This document shows positions 13,632-21,765 of a DNA stretch of 22,056 nucleotides, piece by piece. The DNA is from SZUA-254 sp964596065. Its GTDB lineage: Bacteria; Bacteroidota; Ignavibacteria; UBA10030; SZUA-254. The stretch is from contig CAZQSM010000038.1 of the NCBI GenBank assembly GCA_964596065.1, positions 1 through 22,056 on the forward strand, written 5' to 3'. The number at the start of each line of letters is the position of its first letter. Positions within the stretch are counted from its first letter, which is position 1. The position numbers and the translations under genes were made by a program. The notes under the pieces are model-generated. The model worked only from the letters and a program-made list of their open reading frames with translations. It was not told the origin of the DNA and did not search any database.

Positions 13632-16073
13632 ATGACCGCTCCGACATTCACGCCGTCTCAGCTCCCGCCCCTCGCGAGGCGGGGACAATACTTTGACATC
13701 CGGGACCTGGAGCCGGGAACGACGGCCGAATTTTCCCCTTCCGAAACGTCGATCCTCGGGGAGATCGACCTGATCTACAGGACGCTGTGCGGCATCCTCT
13801 ACAATTTCGTCCCCACGTCGGGGCACCCGGGCGGGAGCATTTCGTCGGGACGATTCGTGGAGGGCCTCATCTACAATACGATGGACTACAATTTTCAGGA
13901 CCCGGAGGACGAAACCGCCGACATCATCTCGTACGCCGCGGGCCACAAGGCGATGGGCCTCTACGCGATGTGGGCGCTGCGCAACGAGCTGGTCCTGGCC
14001 GGTGCCCCCCTGGTGAAGCGCTCCGACCTCATCGCTCCCGAACGGCGGCAGGTGAGGCTGGAGGACCTGCTCGGATTCCGGCGGAACCCCACCAACGACA
14101 CCCCACTTTTCAAGAAATTCCGCGCGAGGGCGCTCGATGGCCACCCCACCTGCGCGACCCCCTTCGTCAGGATCGCGACCGGGGCGAGCGGCGTCGGAGT
14201 ACCCGCGTCGATCGGGCTGGCGCTCGGCGCGATGGACGCCTACGGTCCGGATTGTCCGAACGTCCACATCGTGGAGGGTGAAGGGGGAATGACGCCGGGC
14301 CGGGTCCACGAGGCGCTCGCGGCCGCCGCGACCACCCGGTTGCGAAACGTGTTCCTGCACGTGGACTGGAACCAGGCCTCCATCGACTCGAACCGCGTCT
14401 GCAGGGAAGACGGCGCACCCGGGGAGTACGTCCAGTGGAATCCCGTCGAGCTCTGCCTCCTCCACGACTGGAACGTCATCTTCGTTCCCGACGGGCACGA
14501 CTTCAACGGGATCGCCGCCGCCCAGCGCCTGGCGCTCCGGATCGGGACGGGGCAGCCGACCGCGATCGTCTACCGCACCACCAAGGGATGGAAATACGGC
14601 GTGCAGGGGCGCGACTCCCACGGCGCCGGCCATAAGTTCTGTTCGGAGGGATATTACGCTTCGCTCTCGGCGTTCGAGGAACATTTCGGTGTGACGTTCC
14701 CCCGGCTCCCGAAGGACGGCCCCTCCGACGCCGCTTCAGTCGAACGGCTCTACTTCGACACGCTCATGGTCATTCGTTCGACGATCGCCCGGTCTCCCCG
14801 TACGGCCGAATGGGCTGCGGCGAGGATTGCCCGGTCGAAGGACCGCCTCGCCGGCCGCGCGCGCTCGCGGAGACCGGACGGTCCGGAGCTCGGGCGGTTG
14901 TTTTCTCCGCCGAATATCGACGGGAAGATCGTTCCAAAGGAACTCGTCCTCGAACCCGGGGCCTCCGTCACCCTCAGGGAGGCGCTCGGAAAAACGCTCT
15001 CCCACCTCAACACCCGGACGGGGGGCGCATTCCTCGTGGCCTCGGCGGACCTGCTCGGGTCGACGAGCGTCAGTCTCATCAACGCGGGTTTCCCCGCGGG
15101 ATTCTATGACGCCGCGGACAACCCCGGCTCCCGCCTCATCCCGGTCGGCGGCATCTGCGAGGACGCGATGGGGGCGCTGATGTCGGGGGTGTCGAGTTTC
15201 GGACGGCACATCGGCGTGACCTCCTCGTACGGCGCGTTCCTCGCGGCGCTCGAGCACGTGCCGGCGCGATTGCACGGGATCGGCCAGCAGACGCGGGAGG
15301 CGGAGCTCGGGCTCCCGTACAACACCTGGATCATGGTGAACGCCCACGCGGGCGTGAAAACGGGTGAGGACGGCCCCACGCACGCGGACCCGCAGGCGCT
15401 GCAGCTGTTGCAGGAGTGCTTCCCCGACCGCGTGATGATCACGATGACCCCCTGGGACCCGCGGGAGATCTGGCCGATGATGGTGGCTGCGCTCCGGCAC
15501 AGACCCGCGATCATCGCGCCGTTCGTGACGCGTCCGGCCGACGTCGTCGCGGACCGGGAGGCGCTCCGCCTCCCGCCGCCGCACCACGCGGCCAACGGCG
15601 TCTACGCGATGCGCCGGGCGGATACCGCCTCCCGGCAGTATAACGGAACCATCGTCCTGCAGGGGAACGGCGTCGCCTCGATCTTCGCGGCCGAGGTGCT
15701 CCCCGAGCTCGAACGACACGGCCTGAACCTGAACATCTTCTATGTCGCGAGCGTCGAACTCTTCAAGCTCCTCTCCCGGGCGGAGCAGGAGACGATCCTC
15801 CCGGAGGAACTGACGTTCGAATCGATCGGCATCACCGACTTCACGATGCCCACGCTCCACCAGTGGGTCCGCAGCAACGAGGGCGCGCGGCGCTCGCTCC
15901 ACACGTTCCGGGGGGGGCATTACCTCGGCAGCGGCTCCGCCGCCAAGGTACTCGAGGAGGCGGGGATCCACGGGAAGGGACAGCTCGACACGATCCTCCG
16001 GTACGCCGCCGACATCGAGAAGGGGGCGTTTCCGGTCAGGTTCCCGGGGCGCTTTTCCGGCCACGAGATCTGA
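13632..16073 (+). CDS. Transketolase-superfamily ThDP enzyme, long single-chain form
   Basis: Thiamine diphosphate enzyme of 813 aa with the three transketolase domains. The N-terminal PP domain has SGHPGGSISS (from about 62), TGASGVG where transketolase has TGPLGQG, and the ThDP/Mg motif GEG (216-218) followed by Asn247 in DWNQ. The pyrimidine domain has the catalytic Glu510 in GGICEDAM and GEDGPTH (578-584). The C-terminal transketolase domain follows (VLQGNGVASIFAAEVL, FYVASVELF). Classical transketolase is about 660 aa; extra length sits between about residues 125 and 200 and in the linker at 375-460. The start at ATG 13632 has GGGAG six bases upstream. No partner gene such as an E2 or sugar kinase is adjacent. 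The substrate is unknown: transketolase is likeliest, an E1-type decarboxylase possible. Confidence 0.85.
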   Translation: MTAPTFTPSQLPPLARRGQYFDIRDLEPGTTAEFSPSETSILGEIDLIYRTLCGILYNFVPTSGHPGGSISSGRFVEGLIYNTMDYNFQDPEDETADIISYAAGHKAMGLYAMWALRNELVLAGAPLVKRSDLIAPERRQVRLEDLLGFRRNPTNDTPLFKKFRARALDGHPTCATPFVRIATGASGVGVPASIGLALGAMDAYGPDCPNVHIVEGEGGMTPGRVHEALAAAATTRLRNVFLHVDWNQASIDSNRVCREDGAPGEYVQWNPVELCLLHDWNVIFVPDGHDFNGIAAAQRLALRIGTGQPTAIVYRTTKGWKYGVQGRDSHGAGHKFCSEGYYASLSAFEEHFGVTFPRLPKDGPSDAASVERLYFDTLMVIRSTIARSPRTAEWAAARIARSKDRLAGRARSRRPDGPELGRLFSPPNIDGKIVPKELVLEPGASVTLREALGKTLSHLNTRTGGAFLVASADLLGSTSVSLINAGFPAGFYDAADNPGSRLIPVGGICEDAMGALMSGVSSFGRHIGVTSSYGAFLAALEHVPARLHGIGQQTREAELGLPYNTWIMVNAHAGVKTGEDGPTHADPQALQLLQECFPDRVMITMTPWDPREIWPMMVAALRHRPAIIAPFVTRPADVVADREALRLPPPHHAANGVYAMRRADTASRQYNGTIVLQGNGVASIFAAEVLPELERHGLNLNIFYVASVELFKLLSRAEQETILPEELTFESIGITDFTMPTLHQWVRSNEGARRSLHTFRGGHYLGSGSAAKVLEEAGIHGKGQLDTILRYAADIEKGAFPVRFPGRFSGHEI

Positions 16074-16149
16074 CGGACCGTCGCGGGAGGCCTTCCCCGG
16101 CCGGGCCAGCGATCGTCCGTCGCGATGTCCCGCGCGCACCCGGAAACAG

Positions 16150-16174
16150 AAAAGCCCTTCATCGAAGGGCTTTT
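16150..16174. terminator. Bidirectional intrinsic terminator
   Basis: Perfect 11-base-pair palindrome AAAAGCCCTTC/GAAGGGCTTTT with a three-base loop. T runs leave on both sides: TTTTGTGTT on the plus strand after the transketolase-like gene, TTTTCTGTTT on the minus strand after the TPR gene. Confidence 0.92.
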
Positions 16175-16199
16175 GTGTTCGTGTCGAGGTGATCGAACC

Positions 16200-17702
16200 C
16201 TATTTTGCGCCCGCTCCGCACCCCGTCCCGAGGATCTCCAGCCCCTTTTTCGCGATCTCGGCGTCCTCTCCCTTCGAACAGACGCTCAGGACGCGGCAGT
16301 AGTACCTCGTCGCCTCCTCCTTGTTGTTGGAGTTGTGGTACGCCTGGGCCGTCAGGAGGAGCGTGTTGCAGTGCCTCGGGTTGAGCTGGATCGATTTCTT
16401 GAGCAGGTCGACCGCGGAAGCGTATTTCTTCTCCAGGAGGTCCTGTACGCCTTCCATCCGGTACGCTTCCTCGAGCGCCCTGTCGTATTTTCCGTTCACC
16501 GTCGTGTCGGCGGTCCCCAGGTCGATCACCTTTTTGTAGGCCGCGCGCTGTTTGGCGAGGTTCCCCATCTGCACATAGTTCTGAGCGAGCGTCACCCACC
16601 CCTGCACGTTCCCGGGGCGGAGTTCGAGGCTCCGGAGCGTCTGCTCCTCCGCGCTCTTGAAGTCCTTGACCTGCATGTACGACATCGCGGAGTTCAGGTG
16701 CGACGCGAACCGGTATCCGGACGAGGTATCGCAGGCGACCTTTTTTTCGAACATCTCGATCGCCCTCTGGTAATCCTTCACCTTCATGTAGGTGGTGCCC
16801 ATGTCGTACAGGATGTCGCAGCGGTCCGGCTCCTTCAGGAGGACGCTTTCGTACGCGGCGACCGCCTTGTCGAACTGGTCGAGGGACCGGTACGCCTTCG
16901 CGAGGCTCACCATCTCGTCCGCGCTCAGGGACCCGGCCGGCCGGGCCGAGTAGATCTCGACGACGCGGTCGAACGCCTTCGTGGCCTTGTAGGCCTCGCC
17001 CAGCATCGACTGCACGTCGGAGAGCGAGGCGTCCTTCTGGAACAGGGTCTCCGCGACCGGGATCATCCGTTCGTAGTTGCGGGTCTCGAAGAGGGCCTTG
17101 ACGTAGTTATACTGGGTCTCGATCGAATCCGGCTCGAAGGGATAGAGCCGTTCCAGCACCGGCAGCGCGTTGGAATACTGCTTGGCCTTCATGTAGAGCG
17201 AGCTGAGCCCGCGCAGGGCGATCAGGTTCGACGGTTCGAGTTTCAGGATGGTATCGTACGTCTTCGCCACCGGGTTGTACTGGCGCGCCTTCATCTGGGC
17301 GTCGGCCAGTTTCAGGTAGAGTGCGACGTCCGTGCTGTCGAAATCGGTGGCCCTGGCGTACTGCTGCTCGGCAGCCACGTACTGTTTCTTCAGCAGATAG
17401 ATGTCGCCGAGCATCAGGTAGATTTCGGCGTCCGGGTCGGCAAGCGCACGGCCCTTGATCAGCTCGGTTTCCGCCTTCTGCAACGAATCCTTCGAGAGGT
17501 AGGCCCTGGCGAGCCACACGTAACCCTTCGGGTTCGTCTCGTGGTCGGAGATGAAATCCTTCAGGAGGTCGATCGCCTTTTCGACGTTCCCCGCCTGGAG
17601 TTCTTTTTTTCCCTTTTCGAGGTCCTCCTGGGCAGGCGCGGCGCCCGCGGCGAACGCCGCGAGGATAAGAAGAAGGAGGGCCTGTTGTAATGATCGGTTC
17701 AT
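16200..17702 (-). CDS. Exported tetratricopeptide repeat protein
   Basis: Predicted periplasmic scaffold of 500 aa. A Sec signal peptide (hydrophobic core LLLLILAAFAAGAAPA) ends at about residue 24. The rest is a nearly continuous TPR array, of the order of ten repeats, with the usual W/L-G-Y-A-P pattern, for example WLARAYLSKDSLQKAETEL, MLGDIYLLKKQYVAAEQQY and DMGTTYMKVKDYQRAIEMF. Several Cys residues cluster at the C terminus. ATG 17702 has AGGAA upstream. It follows the PstS-like gene by 134 bases on the same strand and probably belongs to the same functional unit; in Bacteroidota a TPR gene commonly follows exbB-exbD-exbD-tonB-pstS. The binding partner is unknown. Confidence 0.88.
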   Translation of the reverse strand: MNRSLQQALLLLILAAFAAGAAPAQEDLEKGKKELQAGNVEKAIDLLKDFISDHETNPKGYVWLARAYLSKDSLQKAETELIKGRALADPDAEIYLMLGDIYLLKKQYVAAEQQYARATDFDSTDVALYLKLADAQMKARQYNPVAKTYDTILKLEPSNLIALRGLSSLYMKAKQYSNALPVLERLYPFEPDSIETQYNYVKALFETRNYERMIPVAETLFQKDASLSDVQSMLGEAYKATKAFDRVVEIYSARPAGSLSADEMVSLAKAYRSLDQFDKAVAAYESVLLKEPDRCDILYDMGTTYMKVKDYQRAIEMFEKKVACDTSSGYRFASHLNSAMSYMQVKDFKSAEEQTLRSLELRPGNVQGWVTLAQNYVQMGNLAKQRAAYKKVIDLGTADTTVNGKYDRALEEAYRMEGVQDLLEKKYASAVDLLKKSIQLNPRHCNTLLLTAQAYHNSNNKEEATRYYCRVLSVCSKGEDAEIAKKGLEILGTGCGAGAK

Positions 17703-17810
17703 TGCGTTCTTTCCTGATTGATGGTGTTGTCGTCAATACTCTCCGGATCGCCTGCGCCTAATATATATACCCTGATTGCCGACATAATGTTCCTGCCGCC
17801 GGATGGGTCC

Positions 17811-17829
17811 CGAAATCGATCCGATTTCG
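17811..17829 (-). other. Perfect hairpin between the PstS-like and TPR genes
   Basis: Eight-base-pair stem CGAAATCG/CGATTTCG with a three-base loop, starting 7 bases past the PstS-like stop. No T run follows, so it is not a standard terminator; it may be a partial terminator or an mRNA 3'-end stabiliser. A TA-rich run (17759-17769) further on could hold a -10 for the TPR gene, but I find no matching -35. Confidence 0.5.
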
Positions 17830-17836
17830 CAAGGTC

Positions 17837-18775
17837 TCAGAGAATGTCGTTCCTCAGTTCCACCAGCCGCACCGGCATCGTCGCGGGGACCAGGCCCTGA
17901 TTCTGGACGATTTTCTGGCCCGCGACGCTGGTGATGAACGAGGTAAATCCGGTCGAAACCCCGTAACTGTCGGGGGTGACGTAAATATACACAATCCGGA
18001 CAAGCGGGTAAAATTGCTTGTAAAGATAGGCCTGGTGGGGGGAAAAGTATTTCCCCGCGATCCCGAGCGAGTCGGGGGCGGACGGATCGGAGAGGTCGAC
18101 GATCCGGACGCCGGCCGGCGGGTTCCGCATCCAGTTCAGGCCGACGATCCCCACCGCCGAAGGGTCCGCCCCGACCGCGGAGATCATCTCCGGGCTCGAG
18201 GCCGTGACACGCGCCGGGGCGGGGAAGCTACGCCCGTTCAGGACCTTCGCCGAGAATATTTCGTGCGCGGCGCTGTTCCTCTCCGGGACGCACGTCGATA
18301 TTTTTCCGTGCGACCCCCTCCAGCCGAGGAGGCCCCAATCCATGATGCGGCCGGTGAAGATGCTGTCGAGCTGGGGCAGGGTGAGACGGGTGACGTCGTT
18401 CTGCGCGTTGACGATCACCGCGAGGCCGTCCATCGCGACCGCGATCTCCCTCACCTCGAGGCCCAGGGATTGCTGAGCGGCGCGCTCCTCGTCATTGAGG
18501 GCGCGGGCGGAAATGATCATTTTGACGCTGTCGTTGAACAGTTCCGAGATCACTTCCCGGGCGGAGCCGGGGCGCAGGTCGACGCGGGCCTCGGGATAGA
18601 GCTCCTCGAACCGCGCCTCCTCCTCCCGTATGAGCGGCAGCACTTCCTCGCACACCGCGACGCTGACCTGTCCGCTCGTCGGCGTGTCGGTCTTCTTCGC
18701 GTCGCAGCCCGAAAGCAGCAGCGCCGGGAGCAGCGCGGCGAGGATCCCCGCGGCGATCCGGTTACTCCTGTTCAT
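17837..18775 (-). CDS. PstS-like phosphate-type substrate-binding lipoprotein
   Basis: Periplasmic binding protein of the PstS/PBP-like superfamily, 312 aa, anchored through the lipobox LLSGC (Cys24). Family blocks include VRLGRP-type DLRPGSAREVISELFND, VKMIISARALNDEE, MDGLAVIVNAQNDV, LPQLDSIFTGRIMDW, PERNSAAHEIF and the C-terminal VRIVYIYVTPDS. No pstC, pstA or pstB permease genes are present, so it is not part of a standard phosphate ABC transporter here. Its ATG lies inside the 3' end of the small membrane gene (14-base overlap), tying it to the TonB cluster. Phosphate binding is suggested by the family only. Confidence 0.86.
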   Translation of the reverse strand: MNRSNRIAAGILAALLPALLLSGCDAKKTDTPTSGQVSVAVCEEVLPLIREEEARFEELYPEARVDLRPGSAREVISELFNDSVKMIISARALNDEERAAQQSLGLEVREIAVAMDGLAVIVNAQNDVTRLTLPQLDSIFTGRIMDWGLLGWRGSHGKISTCVPERNSAAHEIFSAKVLNGRSFPAPARVTASSPEMISAVGADPSAVGIVGLNWMRNPPAGVRIVDLSDPSAPDSLGIAGKYFSPHQAYLYKQFYPLVRIVYIYVTPDSYGVSTGFTSFITSVAGQKIVQNQGLVPATMPVRLVELRNDIL

Positions 18776-18992
18776 CGCGTTCCGGGCCGGCGTCCGGCCC
18801 GCTCCTGTATTTTCGCACCGCCATGGAAATCCTGTAGAGGGCGTAGACCGTCATGATGCCGCCCAGCGTGTAGCGGTAATTGTCGGGGATCTGTCCCGGG
18901 AGGAAAAATCCGGTGAGCAGCACGACGCCGATGAGGAGGATGAGCGAGGCGGTTACGATGCTCAGGATCGTCAGGACGGACTGGAGGTTCAT
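18762..18992 (-). CDS. Small two-helix membrane protein
   Basis: A 76-aa protein with two predicted transmembrane segments, residues about 6-30 (VLTILSIVTASLILLIGVVL) and 42-58 (TLGGIMTVYALYRISM), followed by a basic then acidic tail ending in DEQE. The loop between them (PGQIPDNY) is short, so a helical hairpin is likely. I do not recognise a named family. It lies between tonB and the PstS-like gene and overlaps the latter by 14 bases, so translational coupling is likely. The ATG at 18992 starts directly before the first helix; the longer open frame upstream runs through a GC hairpin and looks non-coding. A helper of the TonB complex is a guess. Confidence 0.72.
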   Translation of the reverse strand: MNLQSVLTILSIVTASLILLIGVVLLTGFFLPGQIPDNYRYTLGGIMTVYALYRISMAVRKYRSGPDAGPERDEQE

Positions 18993-19021
18993 CGGGCCTG
19001 CCTGTCGTGGCCCCGCGTTCC

Positions 19022-19045
19022 CCCGCCGCGTCGGGACGCGGCGGG
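19022..19045 (-). other. GC-rich intercistronic hairpin after tonB
   Basis: Ten-base-pair perfect stem CCCGCCGCGT/ACGCGGCGGG with a CGGG loop, 19 bases after the tonB stop. There is no T run. It probably stabilises or separates message segments (exbB-exbD-exbD-tonB versus the lower half) rather than terminating transcription. Confidence 0.55.
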
Positions 19046-19063
19046 AGACCGGGAACACCGTTG

Positions 19064-19944
19064 TTATTTGTTCAGTTTGAAGCGGAACGGCACCGCCGCC
19101 CAGACCGCGACGGGCCCGTTGTTCATCATCGCGGGCGTGAAGACCCATCCCAGGGCCGCCTTGATGGCGTTTTCATTGAAGATCTCGTTGTCGCTCTTCA
19201 TGACCACGGCCTTCTTGGCTTTCCCTTCCTTGTCTACGAGGATTTTCACCCACACTGTCCCCTCGACCCCGGCGCGCCGGGCGATCTCCGGGTAATCGGG
19301 ATTGATCTGTTTCACCGGAACGGGGCTCTGCTCCACCGGCACGAAATCGGGCGGGTCCTCGTCGATGCTGATGTCCTGCTCGATCGTCACGTCTCCGCCC
19401 CCGTCACCCGTGCTGACCGCGGGGCTCTGGATGTCGGAGAGTTCCTGCTGGGTGGCGATGGTCTGTTCCGGGTTCACCTCCGCGTCGGGGACCGGGACCG
19501 GCACACCGACGCTCGGCTTCGTGACCGGGACGCTCACCGCCACCTGCGGCGCCGCCTCGCNNNNNNNNNNNNNNNNNNNNNNNNNNNNNNNNNNNNNNNN
19601 NNNNNNNNNNNNNNNNNNNNNNNNNNNNNNNNNNNNNNNNNNNNNNNNNNNNNNNNNNNNCCGACGCTCGGCTTCGTGACCGGGACGCTCACCGCCACCT
19701 GCGGCGCCGCCTCGCTGTTCGTGATCGAGGGGGGCGGCCCGAGGTCCGTGTATTTCATGATCCGGACCGTCATCACCGGTTCGTCCTCCTCGCCGAGCCA
19801 GCCGGCCAGATAGTACGTGCCGATGAACCCGAGGTGGATCGCCGTGGCGATGATGATCGCGCGGAGGAGGTTCTTCTTGTAGACCCCCGCGATCTCCTGC
19901 ATCCCCTCGTGCGATGTTAACGCTGCCGCTGTCTGCGTTGTCAT
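19064..19944 (-). CDS. tonB: Energy transducer TonB (interrupted by an artificial N gap)
   Basis: TonB transmits the proton motive force from ExbB/ExbD to outer-membrane receptors. The N-terminal part (from ATG 19944, AGGAGG eight bases upstream) has one transmembrane helix at about 27-50. A Pro/Val/acidic spacer follows, and the C-terminal TonB domain is at about 160-241 (INPDYPEIARRAGVEGTVWV, then NENAIKAALGWVFTPA). The scaffold shows two pieces in different frames around 100 Ns. Removing one copy of the 55-base sequence duplicated at the gap edges plus the Ns (155 bases) puts both halves in one frame and gives 241 aa with no stop, so the gene is intact in the organism. It is fourth in the exbB-exbD-exbD-tonB order. 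Confidence 0.93.
19506..19560. repeat. 55-bp duplicate at the gap edge, copy 1
   Basis: These 55 bases, ending immediately before the N run, are identical to 19661-19715, immediately after it. Both encode the same stretch of TonB (AVSVPVTKPSV). Interpreted as an unmerged contig overlap. Confidence 0.95.
19561..19660. other. 100-N scaffold gap, probably spurious
   Basis: Exactly 100 Ns, a conventional placeholder for a gap of unknown size. Because the flanks overlap by 55 identical bases and merging restores the tonB frame, the true gap is most likely zero. Confidence 0.9.
19661..19715. repeat. 55-bp duplicate at the gap edge, copy 2
   Basis: Second copy of 19506-19560; it starts at the first base after the Ns. 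See the tonB entry for the frame argument. Confidence 0.95.
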
Positions 19945-19956
19945 GATTTCATCCTC

Positions 19957-20454
19957 CTATAATACCTTTGAGAGGATTTTCTTGTCATTGTCGCCCATCG
20001 GGGCGAGGCTGAATCGCGTGACGTTGGCGAGGTTCAGTTCATCCATGATGTCCACCATCATCTGGTACTTCCCCTTCCGGTCGATCTTGATCAGCGTGAT
20101 CAGCTTCGGGTTCGCCTGGTTCCGCTCGTTCATCAGGCCGCGGAGCCCCTTGAACGCCACCTTTTCCGGCGGATCGACCCCGATGTTCCAGTAAATGGAA
20201 CCGTCCTCCTTCACGAGCAGCGTCATCAGGTTGCTCATCGCCACCTCGACCGTGACGTCGTTGCTCGGCGGGAGGTTGATCTCCATCGTCTGGGGCTTGT
20301 TCATCGTCGTCGTGAGCATGAAGAACGTCAGCAGCAGGAACGCGATGTCCACCATCGGGGTGTTGTCGATGCGTATGCCGAGCCGCCGTTTCTTCTTCTT
20401 CCCTTTTTTCTTTCCGTGCCCCCCGCGGGGGCCGGGTGAGTCAACTGCGCCCAT
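19957..20454 (-). CDS. exbD: ExbD-family biopolymer transport protein (second copy)
   Basis: ExbD works with ExbB as the proton channel that energises TonB. A cytoplasmic N-terminal stretch very rich in Lys/Gly/Arg (1-24) is followed by IRIDNTPMVDIAFLLLTFFM, with the proton-path Asp36 in the single transmembrane helix. The periplasmic domain carries NLPPSN and the C-terminal ...NVTRFSLAPM. It is 165 aa. The start ATG 20454 has AGGAG six bases upstream, and that site overlaps the stop of the preceding exbD; its own stop overlaps the ribosome site of tonB. It differs clearly from its neighbour, so the pair is an old duplication. Confidence 0.94.
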   Translation of the reverse strand: MGAVDSPGPRGGHGKKKGKKKKRRLGIRIDNTPMVDIAFLLLTFFMLTTTMNKPQTMEINLPPSNDVTVEVAMSNLMTLLVKEDGSIYWNIGVDPPEKVAFKGLRGLMNERNQANPKLITLIKIDRKGKYQMMVDIMDELNLANVTRFSLAPMGDNDKKILSKVL

Positions 20455-20463
20455 GGTTTTCTC

Positions 20464-20928
20464 CTAATCGGTTTCCAGGTCAGTCACGAGGTTGAACCTC
20501 GTGATGTTGGTTTTCTGGAGGATGTCCATCACGTCCTCCGCGATCCCGTATTCGGCCTTCTGGTCTCCCTTCACCACGGTCCTCAGACGAGGGTTCGCGA
20601 TGCGGGCCTTCACGAGAAGGTCGCCGAGTTCCTCCTTGGTCACTTCGATCCCGGCGCGGAGCTTGTTCTCCTCGCCGAAGAGGCGGCCGGTCAGCTTCTG
20701 GGAGTCGAACCCCAGGAAGAGCCGGTTGTCCTCGCTGATCGTGATCGTCATGACGTCGGAGTCGGGCAGCTTGAAAGCCGAGTGGGACGAGGGAAGGACG
20801 ATCTGGACTTCTTCGGGCGGACGGAACTGCGTCGTCAGCATGAAGAACGTCAGCAACAGGAACCCCACGTCGACCAGGGGCGTGTTGTCGATGGAGACGC
20901 CGATCCTCTTCTTATGGAATTTTGGCAT
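20464..20928 (-). CDS. exbD: ExbD-family biopolymer transport protein (first copy)
   Basis: 154 aa. A short basic N terminus (MPKFHKKR) leads into SIDNTPLVDVGFLLLTFFML, with the key Asp20. The periplasmic domain follows, containing VQIVLPSS and ending in DILQKTNITRFNLVTD. The N-terminal Lys/Gly tail of the second ExbD is absent. It starts 18 bases after the exbB stop and is followed by the second exbD with a nine-base gap. Two ExbD paralogues in tandem are usual in Bacteroidota and may form a mixed ExbD dimer in the ExbB pentamer; that is inference from known ExbB5D2 structures. Confidence 0.95.
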   Translation of the reverse strand: MPKFHKKRIGVSIDNTPLVDVGFLLLTFFMLTTQFRPPEEVQIVLPSSHSAFKLPDSDVMTITISEDNRLFLGFDSQKLTGRLFGEENKLRAGIEVTKEELGDLLVKARIANPRLRTVVKGDQKAEYGIAEDVMDILQKTNITRFNLVTDLETD

Positions 20929-20946
20929 GGCTGAGGACCTTTCGGC

Positions 20947-21720
20947 TTATTTGACCTTGAGCGTCTGGAGGATGTCGTAGCTGGCCTCGTCGATCATGTA
21001 GGTGAAGTTGTCCACCTTGTTCACGAAGAAGTTGTAGGCGACGATGCCGATGATGGCGGCGAAGATGCCGAGGGCCGTGTTGATCAGCGCCTCGGAGATG
21101 CCGATCGAGAGCTGGACCGCGTCGGGGGCGCCCGCCTGGGCGAGCGCGGCGAACGCGCGGATCATCCCGATGACCGTCCCGAACAGCCCGAGCATCGTGG
21201 CCACCGACGCGATGGTCGACATCGCGATCAGGTTTTTTTCCAGGATGGGCATCTCGAGGGAGGTGGCTTCCTCGATCGCCCGCTGGACCTCCGCCATCTG
21301 CTTCTCGGCGTCGACGGCCTTCCCGTCCTTCGCGAAGCTCGAGTAGCGTTCGAGGCCCGCGCGGAGGATGTTCGCCATCGACCCCCGCTGCTTGTCGCAG
21401 TGTTCAACGGCTTCGTCGATCTTGCCGGTCGCCAGCGCGCGCTGGACGTTCTTCAGGAAGGTCGCGAGGGAACCCTTGCCCTGGGCCTTCTTGAGGGAGA
21501 AAATGCGTTCGATGATGAACGTGAAGACCATCATCGAGAGCGAGATCAGCGCGGGGACGACGTAGCCGCCCGTGTAGACCGTGCCCATCAGGTTCTCGGG
21601 GCGCTGGCGGTTTTCGCCGTCCTTGAAGTTCGACGGGTCGCCGAGGATGAACATGTAGATGCCGAGCGAGATCAGAATCGCCGCAAAGATGACGATCGTG
21701 ACGAAGGTGGACTGTTTCAT
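20947..21720 (-). CDS. exbB: ExbB/TolQ/MotA-family proton channel protein
   Basis: 257-aa inner-membrane channel subunit. Transmembrane segments lie at about 6-26, 52-71 (ending in the conserved ER pair, Glu71-Arg72), 164-186 and 206-233. Between the second and third is a cytoplasmic helical domain (TGKIDEAVEHCDKQRGSMANIL). The signature LIAMSTIASVATMLGLFGTVIGMI-type block and the SEALINTALGIFAAI helix place it firmly in the family. The extra N-terminal helix compared with E. coli TolQ is normal for Bacteroidota. ATG 21720 has AAGGAG nine bases upstream. It heads exbB-exbD-exbD-tonB and follows a STAS gene by 45 bases. Confidence 0.96.
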   Translation of the reverse strand: MKQSTFVTIVIFAAILISLGIYMFILGDPSNFKDGENRQRPENLMGTVYTGGYVVPALISLSMMVFTFIIERIFSLKKAQGKGSLATFLKNVQRALATGKIDEAVEHCDKQRGSMANILRAGLERYSSFAKDGKAVDAEKQMAEVQRAIEEATSLEMPILEKNLIAMSTIASVATMLGLFGTVIGMIRAFAALAQAGAPDAVQLSIGISEALINTALGIFAAIIGIVAYNFFVNKVDNFTYMIDEASYDILQTLKVK

Positions 21721-21765
21721 TGCTGTGACTCCTTCAATAATGAGGGGGTTGATGGATGGATGTGA

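Noticed and set aside
14736..16139. 467-aa minus-strand open frame
   Set aside because: Antisense of the transketolase-like gene; charged low-complexity translation without domains.
17837..18775. Standard Pst phosphate ABC transporter locus
   Set aside because: No pstC, pstA, pstB or phoU is present; the neighbours are TonB-system genes.
19506..19715. Tandem repeat expansion in the TonB proline-rich spacer
   Set aside because: The copies abut the N run exactly on both sides, and only the merged sequence keeps the frame, so an assembly overlap explains it better.
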